This document shows, in pieces, positions 6,842 through 13,119 of a stretch of DNA of 14,886 nt (positions are counted from its first letter, which is position 1; the number at the start of each line of letters is the position of its first letter). Below the pieces are notes generated by a model. The model was not told the origin of the DNA. It saw nothing but the letters and a program-made list of their open reading frames with translations, and searched no databases. The stretch is from contig SYEN01000220.1 of NCBI GenBank assembly GCA_005800795.1, forward strand, positions 1 through 14,886, in the 5' to 3' direction. The DNA is from Burkholderiales bacterium. GTDB lineage: Bacteria > Pseudomonadota > Gammaproteobacteria > Burkholderiales > SG8-41. A program made the translations under genes and the position numbers.

Positions 6842-6900
6842 ATCGGTGAAGCCTGTTCACAGCGAAGTTTGGTCTGGCTCGCAGCGCATCGGCACAATGC

Positions 6901-6945
6901 AGTACGAACAGTACGAATAGTACGAATAGTACGATTAATACGTTA
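6901..6945 (+). repeat. 9-bp tandem repeat, four copies plus a degenerate fifth
   Basis: AGTACGAAC, AGTACGAAT, AGTACGAAT and AGTACGATT follow one another without gaps (6901-6936), then a degenerate AATACGTTA (6937-6945). Each unit contains the self-complementary GTAC. The array ends at the ribosome binding site (AAGGGGAG, 6945-6952) of the small gene at 6960, so it lies where an operator or promoter would be. It could equally affect the divergent enolase-superfamily operon. It may also be a simple replication-slippage repeat. Confidence 0.8.
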
Positions 6946-6959
6946 AGGGGAGAAAATTT

Positions 6960-7232
6960 ATGCCCGGTAGAACGCATACCCGCAAACCCAAACTGCCGCC
7001 GACGCGGCCCATCAAGTCACGGCAGGATCTGGAGCGTGTGATGACGATCACGCAACGCATGCGTGCGCAGCCCAAACGCGATTCCGAGGCGGAGCTGCGA
7101 TTGTTGGCGTTGCTGGCAGAAATGGACAAGTTTGAAGCGATGGACGACTCGGACGACGACGATGCCGACGCGTCGCTCTATGGCGGTCCGCGCCGGCGCT
7201 GGACAGACGACGGTGGTCGGGACGACCGATAG
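6960..7232 (+). CDS. Small protein of unknown function with an acidic C-terminal part
   Basis: A 90-residue protein that I do not recognise firmly. It has a strong ribosome binding site (AAGGGGAG, 7 bases before the ATG) and codon choice like its neighbours, which argues for a real gene. The N-terminus is basic and Pro-rich (MPGRTHTRKPKLPPTRP). A predicted helical segment follows (residues 18-60: KSRQDLERVMTITQRMRA, then ELRLLALLAEMDKFEAM). The end is a run of Asp (DDSDDDDAD, 62-70) and a mixed Arg/Asp tail. The helical part loosely recalls the N-terminal helices of HigA-type antitoxins (IKTxxDYExAL...ELxxLxxLVExYE), but the DNA-binding domain of that family and any toxin partner are missing. 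It sits alone between divergent and convergent neighbours, behind the 9-bp repeat array. Confidence 0.62.
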   Translation: MPGRTHTRKPKLPPTRPIKSRQDLERVMTITQRMRAQPKRDSEAELRLLALLAEMDKFEAMDDSDDDDADASLYGGPRRRWTDDGGRDDR

Positions 7233-7253
7233 AAGTCTATTTTTGATCCCGCA

Positions 7254-8228
7254 CTACTCCGGCTGAATGCCGGCTGCTTTCACCACGCCCGCCCACTTGC
7301 TGATTTCCGTCTTGATGAAGGCGCCGAAGGCCTCTGGCGTACCCGCAATCACCATACTGCCGTCACGCACAATATGTTCCACCAGTTCGGCGCGGCTCAA
7401 CGTGTTCACGGCCTCCTTGTGCAGGCGCGCAACAAGCTCACGTGACGTATTCGCCGGCGCGAGCAACCCTGCCCATTGCATCGCTTCGTAATCCGGTACG
7501 CCCGCCTCGGCAATGGTCGGCGTTTCGGGCAGCGCTTTGAGCCGCGTGGCGCTGGACACGCCCAGACCGCGCAAGCGACCCGAGCGCACATGTGGCGCCA
7601 CCAGCGAGAGGCTGGCTGACATCGTGGCCTCAATGCGCCCGCCCATCAAGTCGGTCAACCCGCTGTTACCCTTGTAGAGCACATTGGTGAGACGCACCAT
7701 TGCCATCGCTGCAAACAACTCCATGCTGAGATGGGGTAATGTGCCGTGGCCTGCAGCAGCATACTGAATCTGCTCCGGACGCGCCTTGGCGAGCGCAATG
7801 AATTCCCGCACGTTTTTGGCCGGCAGCGACGGGTGCACTGCCAGTATTTGCGGGGTTGAAAGCACGTGCATGATAGGTGCGAAATCGCGTATGACGTCAA
7901 ACGGCAGCTTTTTGTAAGTGGGCACGATGGTGGCGAGTGCGCCCGGCGCCATCAACAGGGTGTAGCCATCAGGCGCAGCCTTCGCGGCCAATTCGGTGCC
8001 GACAATGGTGCCGGCGCCCGCGCGGTTTTCCACCACCACGGATTGGTTCCAGCGCTTGGAGAAATCCTGCGCAAGCACGCGCGCGCTCAAGTCGGTACCT
8101 GCGCCCGGTGTGGTGGGCACGATGATACGCACGGGGCGCACGGGATAGTTCTCTTGGGCATGCGCGTGCAGCGATGCAACAGTCACGGTGACAAGTGCAA
8201 AAGTGATTCCGAAGATTGGTTTGCGCAT
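7254..8228 (-). CDS. Bug/TctC-family periplasmic solute-binding protein
   Basis: A 324-residue exported binding protein. The signal peptide is MRKPIFGITFALVTVTVASL followed by HAHA, with cleavage likely before QENYP (residue 25). Family motifs: YPVRPVRIIVPTTPGAGTD (28-46), VVVENRAGAGTIVG, APDGYTLL, LPFDVIRDFAPI, VLYKGNSGLTDLMGG, HVRSGRLRGLGVSS and PETPTIAEAGV. ENRAGAG replaces the commoner DNRPGAG. The ATG at 8228 has GGAGG 4 bases upstream; the longer reading from 8276 lacks a ribosome binding site and would start with non-signal residues. It is a stand-alone gene, convergent with the small gene ending at 7232 and divergent from the broken Bug gene at 8365, with a 136-bp gap between the two starts. 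Confidence 0.93.
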   Translation of the reverse strand: MRKPIFGITFALVTVTVASLHAHAQENYPVRPVRIIVPTTPGAGTDLSARVLAQDFSKRWNQSVVVENRAGAGTIVGTELAAKAAPDGYTLLMAPGALATIVPTYKKLPFDVIRDFAPIMHVLSTPQILAVHPSLPAKNVREFIALAKARPEQIQYAAAGHGTLPHLSMELFAAMAMVRLTNVLYKGNSGLTDLMGGRIEATMSASLSLVAPHVRSGRLRGLGVSSATRLKALPETPTIAEAGVPDYEAMQWAGLLAPANTSRELVARLHKEAVNTLSRAELVEHIVRDGSMVIAGTPEAFGAFIKTEISKWAGVVKAAGIQPE

Positions 8229-8294
8229 GGGGCCTCCATTTCTCACAATGTATGCCGCGACGTGACGCACGGTCAACGGCTATCCAGTATTCTT

Positions 8295-8308
8295 GTGTTT
8301 CGTAACAC
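8295..8308. promoter_or_regulatory. Inverted repeat in the gap between two divergent Bug genes
   Basis: GTGTT-TCGT-AACAC is a perfect 5-bp inverted repeat with a 4-base spacer, located in the 136-bp gap 8229-8364. It may be an operator for one or both genes, but no regulator gene lies next to it and a repeat this short can arise by chance. Confidence 0.25.
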
Positions 8309-8364
8309 GGGTTAGCCGCAGCCAGTCCCGGTGTCCAATGTCTGCCTCTGAGGAGCCAACCAAC

Positions 8365-9333
8365 ATGATCTTTCCACGCTCGTTGACGCTGCTGCTGATA
8401 TTTGCTGCTTTCTCCGCCATGGCACACGCCGCCGACCCTGTATTTCCTCAGCGCCCGCTGCGCATCATAGTGCCGTTTACGGCTGGCAGCGCCACCGATG
8501 TCATCGCGCGCATCGTCATGCCGGCACTGACAGAAAAATGGAGCCGGCAGGCGGTGACCGACAACCGTCCCAGCGCAGGGGGCATCATCGCTCGCACCAT
8601 CCTTGCCGAATCGCCGCCCGACGGCCATACGCTGATGGTCACCGGCTCCAACTACGCGGGCAGCATGGCGCTTTACGACAAATTGCCGTTTGACCCCGTG
8701 CGCGATATTACCGGCGTGGCGCAGCTGGGCAGCACGCCGCTGGTGCTGGTGGTCGCGCCCGGTCTCGGCCTGAAAACCGCCAAGGAGTTCATTGCCGCGG
8801 CGAAAGCCAAGCCCGGGCAATTCAACTTCGGCTCCACCGGCATCGGCAGCGGCCCGCACTATGGCGCGGCGCTTTTCAACTACACCGCGGGTATCAACGC
8901 CGTGCACGTGCCGTATCGCGGCTCGCCCGAATCGCTCACCGACCTCATGAGCGGGCGTCTGCAATACATCCTTACGCCCGTGCTGGCAGCCACCTCGCTT
9001 ATCAGAAGCGGGCGCATCCTTGCGCTGGGTGTCACCACCAGCTACCGCGCACAGGCGTTTCCCGATGTGCCGTCGCTGGCTGACGCGCTGCCCGGCTTTG
9101 AATATCAAGGCTAGTACGGCGTGCTGGCGCCGTCAAAAACGCCGCGCAACATCGTGAATTTACTATCGAAGGAAATCGCGCAAACGCTGGCCCGCGCCGA
9201 CATCCAGCAAGGCATCGCCAATCAGGGTGCCATCGCCAAATACGGCACGGCGGAGGCGTTCGACAAACTCGTGCACGAAGAAATCGCCACGCGCAGGAAG
9301 GTTTGGAAGGCGGCGGGGGTTAGGGTGGAGTGA
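8365..9333 (+). pseudogene. Bug/TctC-family binding protein gene interrupted by an amber codon
   Basis: The gene begins normally: GAGGAG ribosome binding site (8350-8355), then a signal peptide (MIFPRSLTLLLIFAAFSAMA, cleavage near AHA). Family motifs follow: FPQRPLRIIVPFTAGSATD, DNRPSAGGIIA, PDGHTLMV, LPFDPVRDITGV, HVPYRGSPESLTDLMSG, IRSGRILALGVTT and PDVPSLAD. Codon 250 (9112-9114) is TAG in the segment GFEYQG-stop-YGVLAPSKTP, where related proteins have tryptophan (GFExxxWxGVLAP), so TGG to TAG explains it. The frame then runs on for 73 codons with good family sequence to a TGA at 9331-9333. The full reading would be 322 residues, the normal length. Losing the last quarter removes part of the second lobe, so the product is probably unstable. 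A sequencing error, or readthrough at this one codon, remains possible. Confidence 0.9.
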
Positions 9334-9394
9334 TTCGGTTACGTGTCCAAACAGGGATGCGTTAGGTTAGGTATTGGAATTTGGCACGGCGGTG

Positions 9395-9982
9395 TTAGCC
9401 GCATTCGTTGTATGTTTCCACAATACGAGTAATTTGATTAAAGCAGAAAACGGCGTTTACCAACACGTTACCATCCTCCTGCCACAGCCCAGGTGTGCGA
9501 TTGGTGTCGTCTGGCAACACGGCTATGAAGTGACCAAGATGCTCGGGCAATACCCCTTGGTACATAGGCTCGTCGAATTCCTCGCGCGAACATGGAAAAG
9601 AATCTGTCAGATCGAAGCGTGCAGGTTGAAAACGATCAGGGTAGTTTACATAAGGCCATCCCTCTGCCAGGGGGCCTTTTATTTCAAGAATTTCCACGGA
9701 GTTATCAGAGATAACGCGATATTTCAAGAATCCGCCATCGTGTCGGAAAGGATGCAATAGAGGCAATCGTGTTAGTTCGGGAATGGTGAGTGATAGTCTC
9801 GAATCTCTTAGATCCAAATCGAGTATCAAGTGAAGCTGGACAGGCTCGCATGTTGGATTCACGATTTCAATCTCACGAGTATGCCCGAAGTAATGCTGGT
9901 ACGACCCCTCGGCTCCGATCATGGCTTTGAAGAAATGGCCCTGACTGTGAAAGTAAGGAACCATGGGCGCGGGCCAGATCAT
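9395..9982 (-). CDS. Hypothetical protein, AT-richer orphan gene
   Basis: A 195-residue protein I do not recognise. It has no signal peptide or membrane segment. The N-terminus is aromatic (MIWPAPMVPYFHSQGHFFKA) and the middle looks beta-rich (REIEIVNP, VQLHLILDLDL, YRVISDNSVEILEIKG). The region has roughly 40-45% GC in the lines I counted, against about 60% around it, and its codon use is less GC-biased, which suggests acquisition by transfer. The frame extends 10 codons further upstream (YEHFSWQQH before the ATG) to a TAG, with no start codon in that stretch and no clear ribosome binding site before 9982. It may therefore be a 5'-truncated remnant. It stands between a broken Bug gene and an intact one. 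Confidence 0.6.
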   Translation of the reverse strand: MIWPAPMVPYFHSQGHFFKAMIGAEGSYQHYFGHTREIEIVNPTCEPVQLHLILDLDLRDSRLSLTIPELTRLPLLHPFRHDGGFLKYRVISDNSVEILEIKGPLAEGWPYVNYPDRFQPARFDLTDSFPCSREEFDEPMYQGVLPEHLGHFIAVLPDDTNRTPGLWQEDGNVLVNAVFCFNQITRIVETYNECG

Positions 9983-10107
9983 GTGCTGCTGCCAAGAAAA
10001 ATGTTCATAACACTAGATTCCTGATGGTTAAATCAGTATTCTGAATATTGACGGCTTGGATAGATGCAATCTACCAAAGTCTTCTGGTGCGGAAGCGTAA
10101 TTCGCAA

Positions 10108-11124
10108 CTACTCAATCTTATATCCGCTATCCTTAACCACCTTAGCCCACTTGTCTTTCTCCGCAGCCAGCCACTTGCCAAACTCCTGCGGGGTTTTCGC
10201 TTGCGGACGCGAGCCTTGCGAGGTGAGTTTTTCGTTGAAGTCGGGCAGGGCGACGATGCGCCTTACTTCGTTGTAGAGCTTGTTGATGATTTCCGGCGAG
10301 AGTTTCGCCGGACCGATGATGCCTTGCCACGAGCCGGCGTTGAAGCCTTCAAAGCCGGGCGTCTCGGCGATGGTGGGCACTTGCGGGAACATTGGTTCGC
10401 GTGCTTCGCTTGAGACGGCGATGAGTTTTAGCTTTCCGCTTTTCACGTGCACCCAGGTTTGCAGCACGCCCATCATCAGGAAATCGCCATCGCCGGTCAT
10501 CACCGACAGTACTGAGCTTTGTCCGCCCTTGGTTGGGATGTACGTCCAGTTCACGCCGGCGCGCTGTTGCATTTGCAGCGTGGCCATGTGGATGTTGCTG
10601 CCAAGCCCCGTGGGCGCGTTGAGTTTGCCGGGGCTTTTCCTGGCAAGCGCGATCAGTTCGGGCACGCTTTTCACCGGCACGCTGGGATGCGCGCATAACA
10701 GGTAGGGCGAAAACGTCACGGTGGTGATCGGGACCAGATCGCGCAGGATGTCGAATGGCAGTTTGGTATACATGCTGGGGCTGATCGACAGATTGCCCAC
10801 GTCCATGAGAGTTAGCGTGTAGCCGTCAGGCGACGAGCGCACCAGCATTTCCACGCCGATGTTGCCGTTGGCACCGGGGCGCGTGTCGGATATCACTTGC
10901 TGGCCCCATGACTCGGTGAGTTTCTGGCCGATCATGCGCGTGAGGATGTCCGAGGTGCCGCCGGCCGGGTAAGGCACGATGACGCGGATGGGTTTTGCCG
11001 GGTAGTTGGTTTGTGCGGCAGCAGTCTGCGCGAACGCGCTGGCAAAGGCCGCGATCGCGATCATCGCGAACAAGGGTCGATGCGGACACTCATGAGGCAG
11101 TTTATTGAGGGACATTATTTGCAT
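10108..11124 (-). CDS. Bug/TctC-family periplasmic solute-binding protein
   Basis: A 338-residue exported binding protein. The signal peptide has a long polar start (MQIMSLNKLPHECPHRP), a hydrophobic core (LFAMIAIAAFASAFA) and a likely cleavage after AAA near residue 37. Motifs: YPAKPIRVIVPYPAGGTSD (41-59), SDTRPGANGNIG (usually DNRPGAG), SPDGYTLTL, LPFDILRDLVPI, HVKSGKLKLIAVSS and PQVPTIAETPGF. The usual VPYKG is replaced by IPTKGGQSSVL, so the bound ligand probably differs from that of its neighbours. No strong ribosome binding site precedes the ATG at 11124; the ATG at 11115 is an alternative. It is a single-gene unit with an AT-rich 180-bp leader region that contains a 30-bp match to the start of another Bug gene in this window. 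Confidence 0.92.
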   Translation of the reverse strand: MQIMSLNKLPHECPHRPLFAMIAIAAFASAFAQTAAAQTNYPAKPIRVIVPYPAGGTSDILTRMIGQKLTESWGQQVISDTRPGANGNIGVEMLVRSSPDGYTLTLMDVGNLSISPSMYTKLPFDILRDLVPITTVTFSPYLLCAHPSVPVKSVPELIALARKSPGKLNAPTGLGSNIHMATLQMQQRAGVNWTYIPTKGGQSSVLSVMTGDGDFLMMGVLQTWVHVKSGKLKLIAVSSEAREPMFPQVPTIAETPGFEGFNAGSWQGIIGPAKLSPEIINKLYNEVRRIVALPDFNEKLTSQGSRPQAKTPQEFGKWLAAEKDKWAKVVKDSGYKIE

Positions 11125-11210
11125 GGTATTTCATCGTGTTGTTGGTGGGCCGTTAATCTCGTCGGGCCAAGGGGATTTTGGTCCGCGGCTTATCTTGTAA
11201 GGGATATATT

Positions 11211-11240
11211 GTAAGTATTTGTTTTTATTGATATTTTTAT
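11211..11240 (-). repeat. Relic or copy of the 5' end of a Bug gene
   Basis: This 30-bp stretch matches 4513-4542 at 26 of 30 positions, including a run of 15 identical bases (GTAAGTATTTGTTTT on the plus strand). At 4513-4542 the sequence is the start codon and first codons of the Bug gene at 3553-4536 (MSFKTNTY). Here the minus-strand reading is ISIKTNTYNISL and then a stop, with the ATG changed to ATA. It looks like a decayed copy of a Bug translation start about 90 bp upstream of the present Bug gene. On the minus strand it also contains TACAAT (11208-11213 overlaps the edge), which could serve as a -10 element. Confidence 0.55.
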
Positions 11241-11302
11241 GATTCCAAATTCAGCCTCCACACTGGTGCAGCGGCAGAAACCTGTCTCGTGACGTGCCGT
11301 GC

Positions 11303-11629
11303 CTAATCGCTGCTGCTGCCCCCACCCCCGCCGTCAGCCCCACCGCCGCTATCGCTGCTGCCAAGGTCAATAGCGTCGCTGGCGCCGGAAATGTTGTTGC
11401 TGGTGGTGTGCTCATCGCGCGCGTGTTTTGAGCCGCTGAAGTTGCTGCTGGCTTGCGTATCCCATGAATCATTGTCGGGCGTGCAGGCGCGGCATGCCGA
11501 TTCGCCATCAGCCAGCCGCAGGTGCGTGGCGCAAAAACGGCCGCCGCACTGCGCGCAGGTGCCGTCCGCCCAGCTCGTACAGGGCTTTTTCTATAACCAC
11601 CAGCCGGTGGCTTGTTCGCATAGTGGCAT
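11303..11629 (-). pseudogene. Small zinc-finger-like protein gene with an in-frame amber codon
   Basis: The minus-strand frame from the ATG at 11629 to the TAG at 11303-11305 would encode 108 residues but has a TAG at codon 13 (11591-11593), after MPLCEQATGWWL. Beyond it the sequence is clearly coding, with high third-position GC. It has eight ordered metal-ligand candidates: C4 and C17, C25 and C28, C33 and H36, C46 and C49, as in cross-brace zinc fingers of the AN1/RING kind. C4 lies before the stop and C17 after it, which supports one original gene. The C-terminal half is low-complexity Ser/Asn/Asp/Gly and ends GGGGGSSSD. There is no start codon between the amber stop and the zinc-ligand region, and no ribosome binding site at 11629. 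I do not recognise the family. Sequence error or a start in another frame is possible. Confidence 0.55.
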
Positions 11630-11832
11630 GCGATTAGGTGTAGGGTTTCATCGGCGTTCTTAACGAGTAAAGTGTATGCGTGAAGCGGTGCGTTGTCGAA
11701 CGCGCCACCTTGACCGGTTCCGATTATCTGCTTACGCTGGCGGCGAAGGATGCACGGAGCGTGCCGCGACTGATACGCTCAACACTCAACGCTCAAAGTT
11801 CATTGCACGGAAATTCACCCAAGGGGAAAAGC

Positions 11833-12606
11833 ATGCGAACCAACACGCTCAAGCAAAAATTGAAAGACGGCAAACCGGTGTTCGGCGCGATGATTACGTT
11901 TCCATCGCCGACCATAGTGGAAATGCTGGGCTACATGGGGTACGACTGGGTGCTGATCGACAACGAGCACGGCTCGATCACGCTGGATTTGTCGGAGGAC
12001 ATGATCCGCGCCGCCGAGTTAACGGGTGTCGCGCCCATAGTGCGCCCGGTGGCCAATCGGCCGGATTCGATCTCGCCGTTTCTGGATCGCGGTGCATGGG
12101 GTGTGCAGGTGCCGCACGTCAACACGCGCGCCGAGGCCGAAGCTGCAGTGGCCGCCTGCAAATATTTTCCTGAAGGCACGCGCGGCATTTTCAGCCGTGG
12201 CCGTCCGGCAGAATACGGCATGAAGGAATCCACGCCGGCGTATGCCGCCAGTGCGAATGCCAACACGCTGGTGTGCCTGATGCTGGAAGAGGTCGAGGCC
12301 ATCAACAACATCGACGAAATCGTCAAGGTGAAGGGCATCGACGTGCTGTTCATCGGCTCGGGCGACCTGTCGCAATCGATGGGCCATGTCGGCCAGCAAG
12401 GCCACCCGGAAGTGGTGGCGCTGATGGAAAAAGGCGTCAAGCGCATTCGCGACGCGGGCATCGTGGCGGGCGTGAGTTGCCCGGAAAACCTGGTGGCGAA
12501 ATTCATGGGCCTCGGCGTGCAGTATTTTCATGGCAGTGTCGGCACCTTTGTGCAGAACGGCGGCGAAGCCTATCTCAAACACATGCGCCAATCGGCAGGC
12601 ATGTAA
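11833..12606 (+). CDS. HpcH/HpaI-family aldolase
   Basis: A 257-residue cytoplasmic class II (metal-dependent) aldolase that splits 2-keto-3-deoxy or 4-hydroxy-2-oxo acids into pyruvate and an aldehyde; the exact substrate is not visible. Catalytic positions of the family are in place: H46 in IDNEHG, R71 in IVRPVAN, and the metal ligands E152 (LMLEEVEA) and D178 (FIGSGDLSQSMG). The barrel segment QVPHVNTRAEAEAAVAACKY (92-111) is also typical. The start at 11833 is set by AAGGGGA, 5 bases upstream; an extension to 11680 would need a GTG and adds residues unlike the family. The stretch 11630-11832 ahead of it holds no recognisable gene. The next gene, a CMD-family protein, starts 24 bp downstream, so the two are probably cotranscribed and act in the same aromatic or sugar acid pathway. 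Confidence 0.94.
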   Translation: MRTNTLKQKLKDGKPVFGAMITFPSPTIVEMLGYMGYDWVLIDNEHGSITLDLSEDMIRAAELTGVAPIVRPVANRPDSISPFLDRGAWGVQVPHVNTRAEAEAAVAACKYFPEGTRGIFSRGRPAEYGMKESTPAYAASANANTLVCLMLEEVEAINNIDEIVKVKGIDVLFIGSGDLSQSMGHVGQQGHPEVVALMEKGVKRIRDAGIVAGVSCPENLVAKFMGLGVQYFHGSVGTFVQNGGEAYLKHMRQSAGM

Positions 12607-12630
12607 ATAATTTAATAAAATCAAATAGAT

Positions 12631-13014
12631 ATGAGTATGAGCGACAAGGACATACAGCAAGCCGGCCTGACCATCCGCAAGGAAATGTTCGGCGCGGAGG
12701 TGGTCGACAAGCGCATGACATCCGCCGGTGAATTCGGCGCGCCACTGCAAAGAATGATCAATCAGTACGCCTACGGCGAAATCTGGGGCCGCGAAGCGTT
12801 GCCGCGCAAGACGCGCAGCCTGTTGGTGCTCGCCATGATGTGCGCTGCCAACCGCCCGCACGAACTACGCATCCACCTGCGCGGCGCCATCACCAACGGC
12901 TGTACACGCGAAGAAATCCGTGAAGTGCTGCTACAGGTGGCGATTTACTGCGGCATTCCCGCGTCGCTGGATGCGCACACTATTGCCATGGAGGTGTTTG
13001 CGGAGCAGGCGTAG
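12631..13014 (+). CDS. Carboxymuconolactone decarboxylase family protein
   Basis: A 127-residue all-helical protein of the CMD family, of PcaC-like length. PcaC decarboxylates 4-carboxymuconolactone in the protocatechuate branch of the beta-ketoadipate pathway. Landmarks: YAYGEIWGREALPRKTRSLL (46-65), LAMMCAANRPHELRIHLRGA (67-86), and NGCTREEIREVLLQVAIYCG (89-108). The CxxC pair of AhpD-type peroxidases in the same superfamily is absent, so a decarboxylase or isomerase-like role is likelier than a redox role. No other beta-ketoadipate genes are in the window, and CMD proteins beside HpcH/HpaI aldolases need not be true PcaC. The leader is AT-rich with no Shine-Dalgarno sequence; it starts 24 bp after the aldolase stop, and ATG codons occur at both residues 1 and 3. 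Confidence 0.92.
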   Translation: MSMSDKDIQQAGLTIRKEMFGAEVVDKRMTSAGEFGAPLQRMINQYAYGEIWGREALPRKTRSLLVLAMMCAANRPHELRIHLRGAITNGCTREEIREVLLQVAIYCGIPASLDAHTIAMEVFAEQA

Positions 13015-13071
13015 CGCAGGCACGGCAGATCCGGGCCGGGAAATTGACTCGGGGCCTGCAAACTGCAGAGC

Positions 13072-13087
13072 GCAGGCGCAAGCCTGC
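13072..13087. terminator. Hairpin between convergent genes
   Basis: GCAGGC-GCAA-GCCTGC is a perfect 6-bp stem closed by a GNRA-type tetraloop. It lies in the 105-bp gap between the CMD gene and the convergent transglutaminase/TPR gene, where a two-way terminator would be expected. No T-run follows on either strand, so it is not a classic intrinsic terminator and may only slow or protect transcript ends. Confidence 0.35.
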
Positions 13088-13119
13088 TGCATGTTCGAAG
13101 CGGCGCAGTAGCAGCTAGT

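Noticed and set aside
7969..9108. Minus-strand open frame (379 codons) across the divergent Bug pair
   Set aside because: It overlaps the start of one Bug gene in the wrong frame and runs antisense to the other; the composition is that of a shadow frame.
11251..11508. Minus-strand open frame of 85 codons
   Set aside because: It overlaps the zinc-finger-like remnant in another frame; Ala/Thr/Pro-rich translation without motifs.
9112..11593. Amber codon recoding, prompted by two in-frame TAG codons in the window
   Set aside because: TAG is the ordinary stop of at least six other genes here, whose frames end where their families end, so genome-wide reassignment is very unlikely; independent decay is simpler.
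11680..11832. N-terminal extension of the aldolase from a GTG
   Set aside because: The added 51 residues do not resemble the family, and AAGGGGA just before the ATG at 11833 marks that start.
12019..12861. Minus-strand open frame (280 codons) opposite the aldolase and CMD genes
   Set aside because: Antisense to two well-recognised genes and rich in His/Ala/Arg as expected for a shadow.
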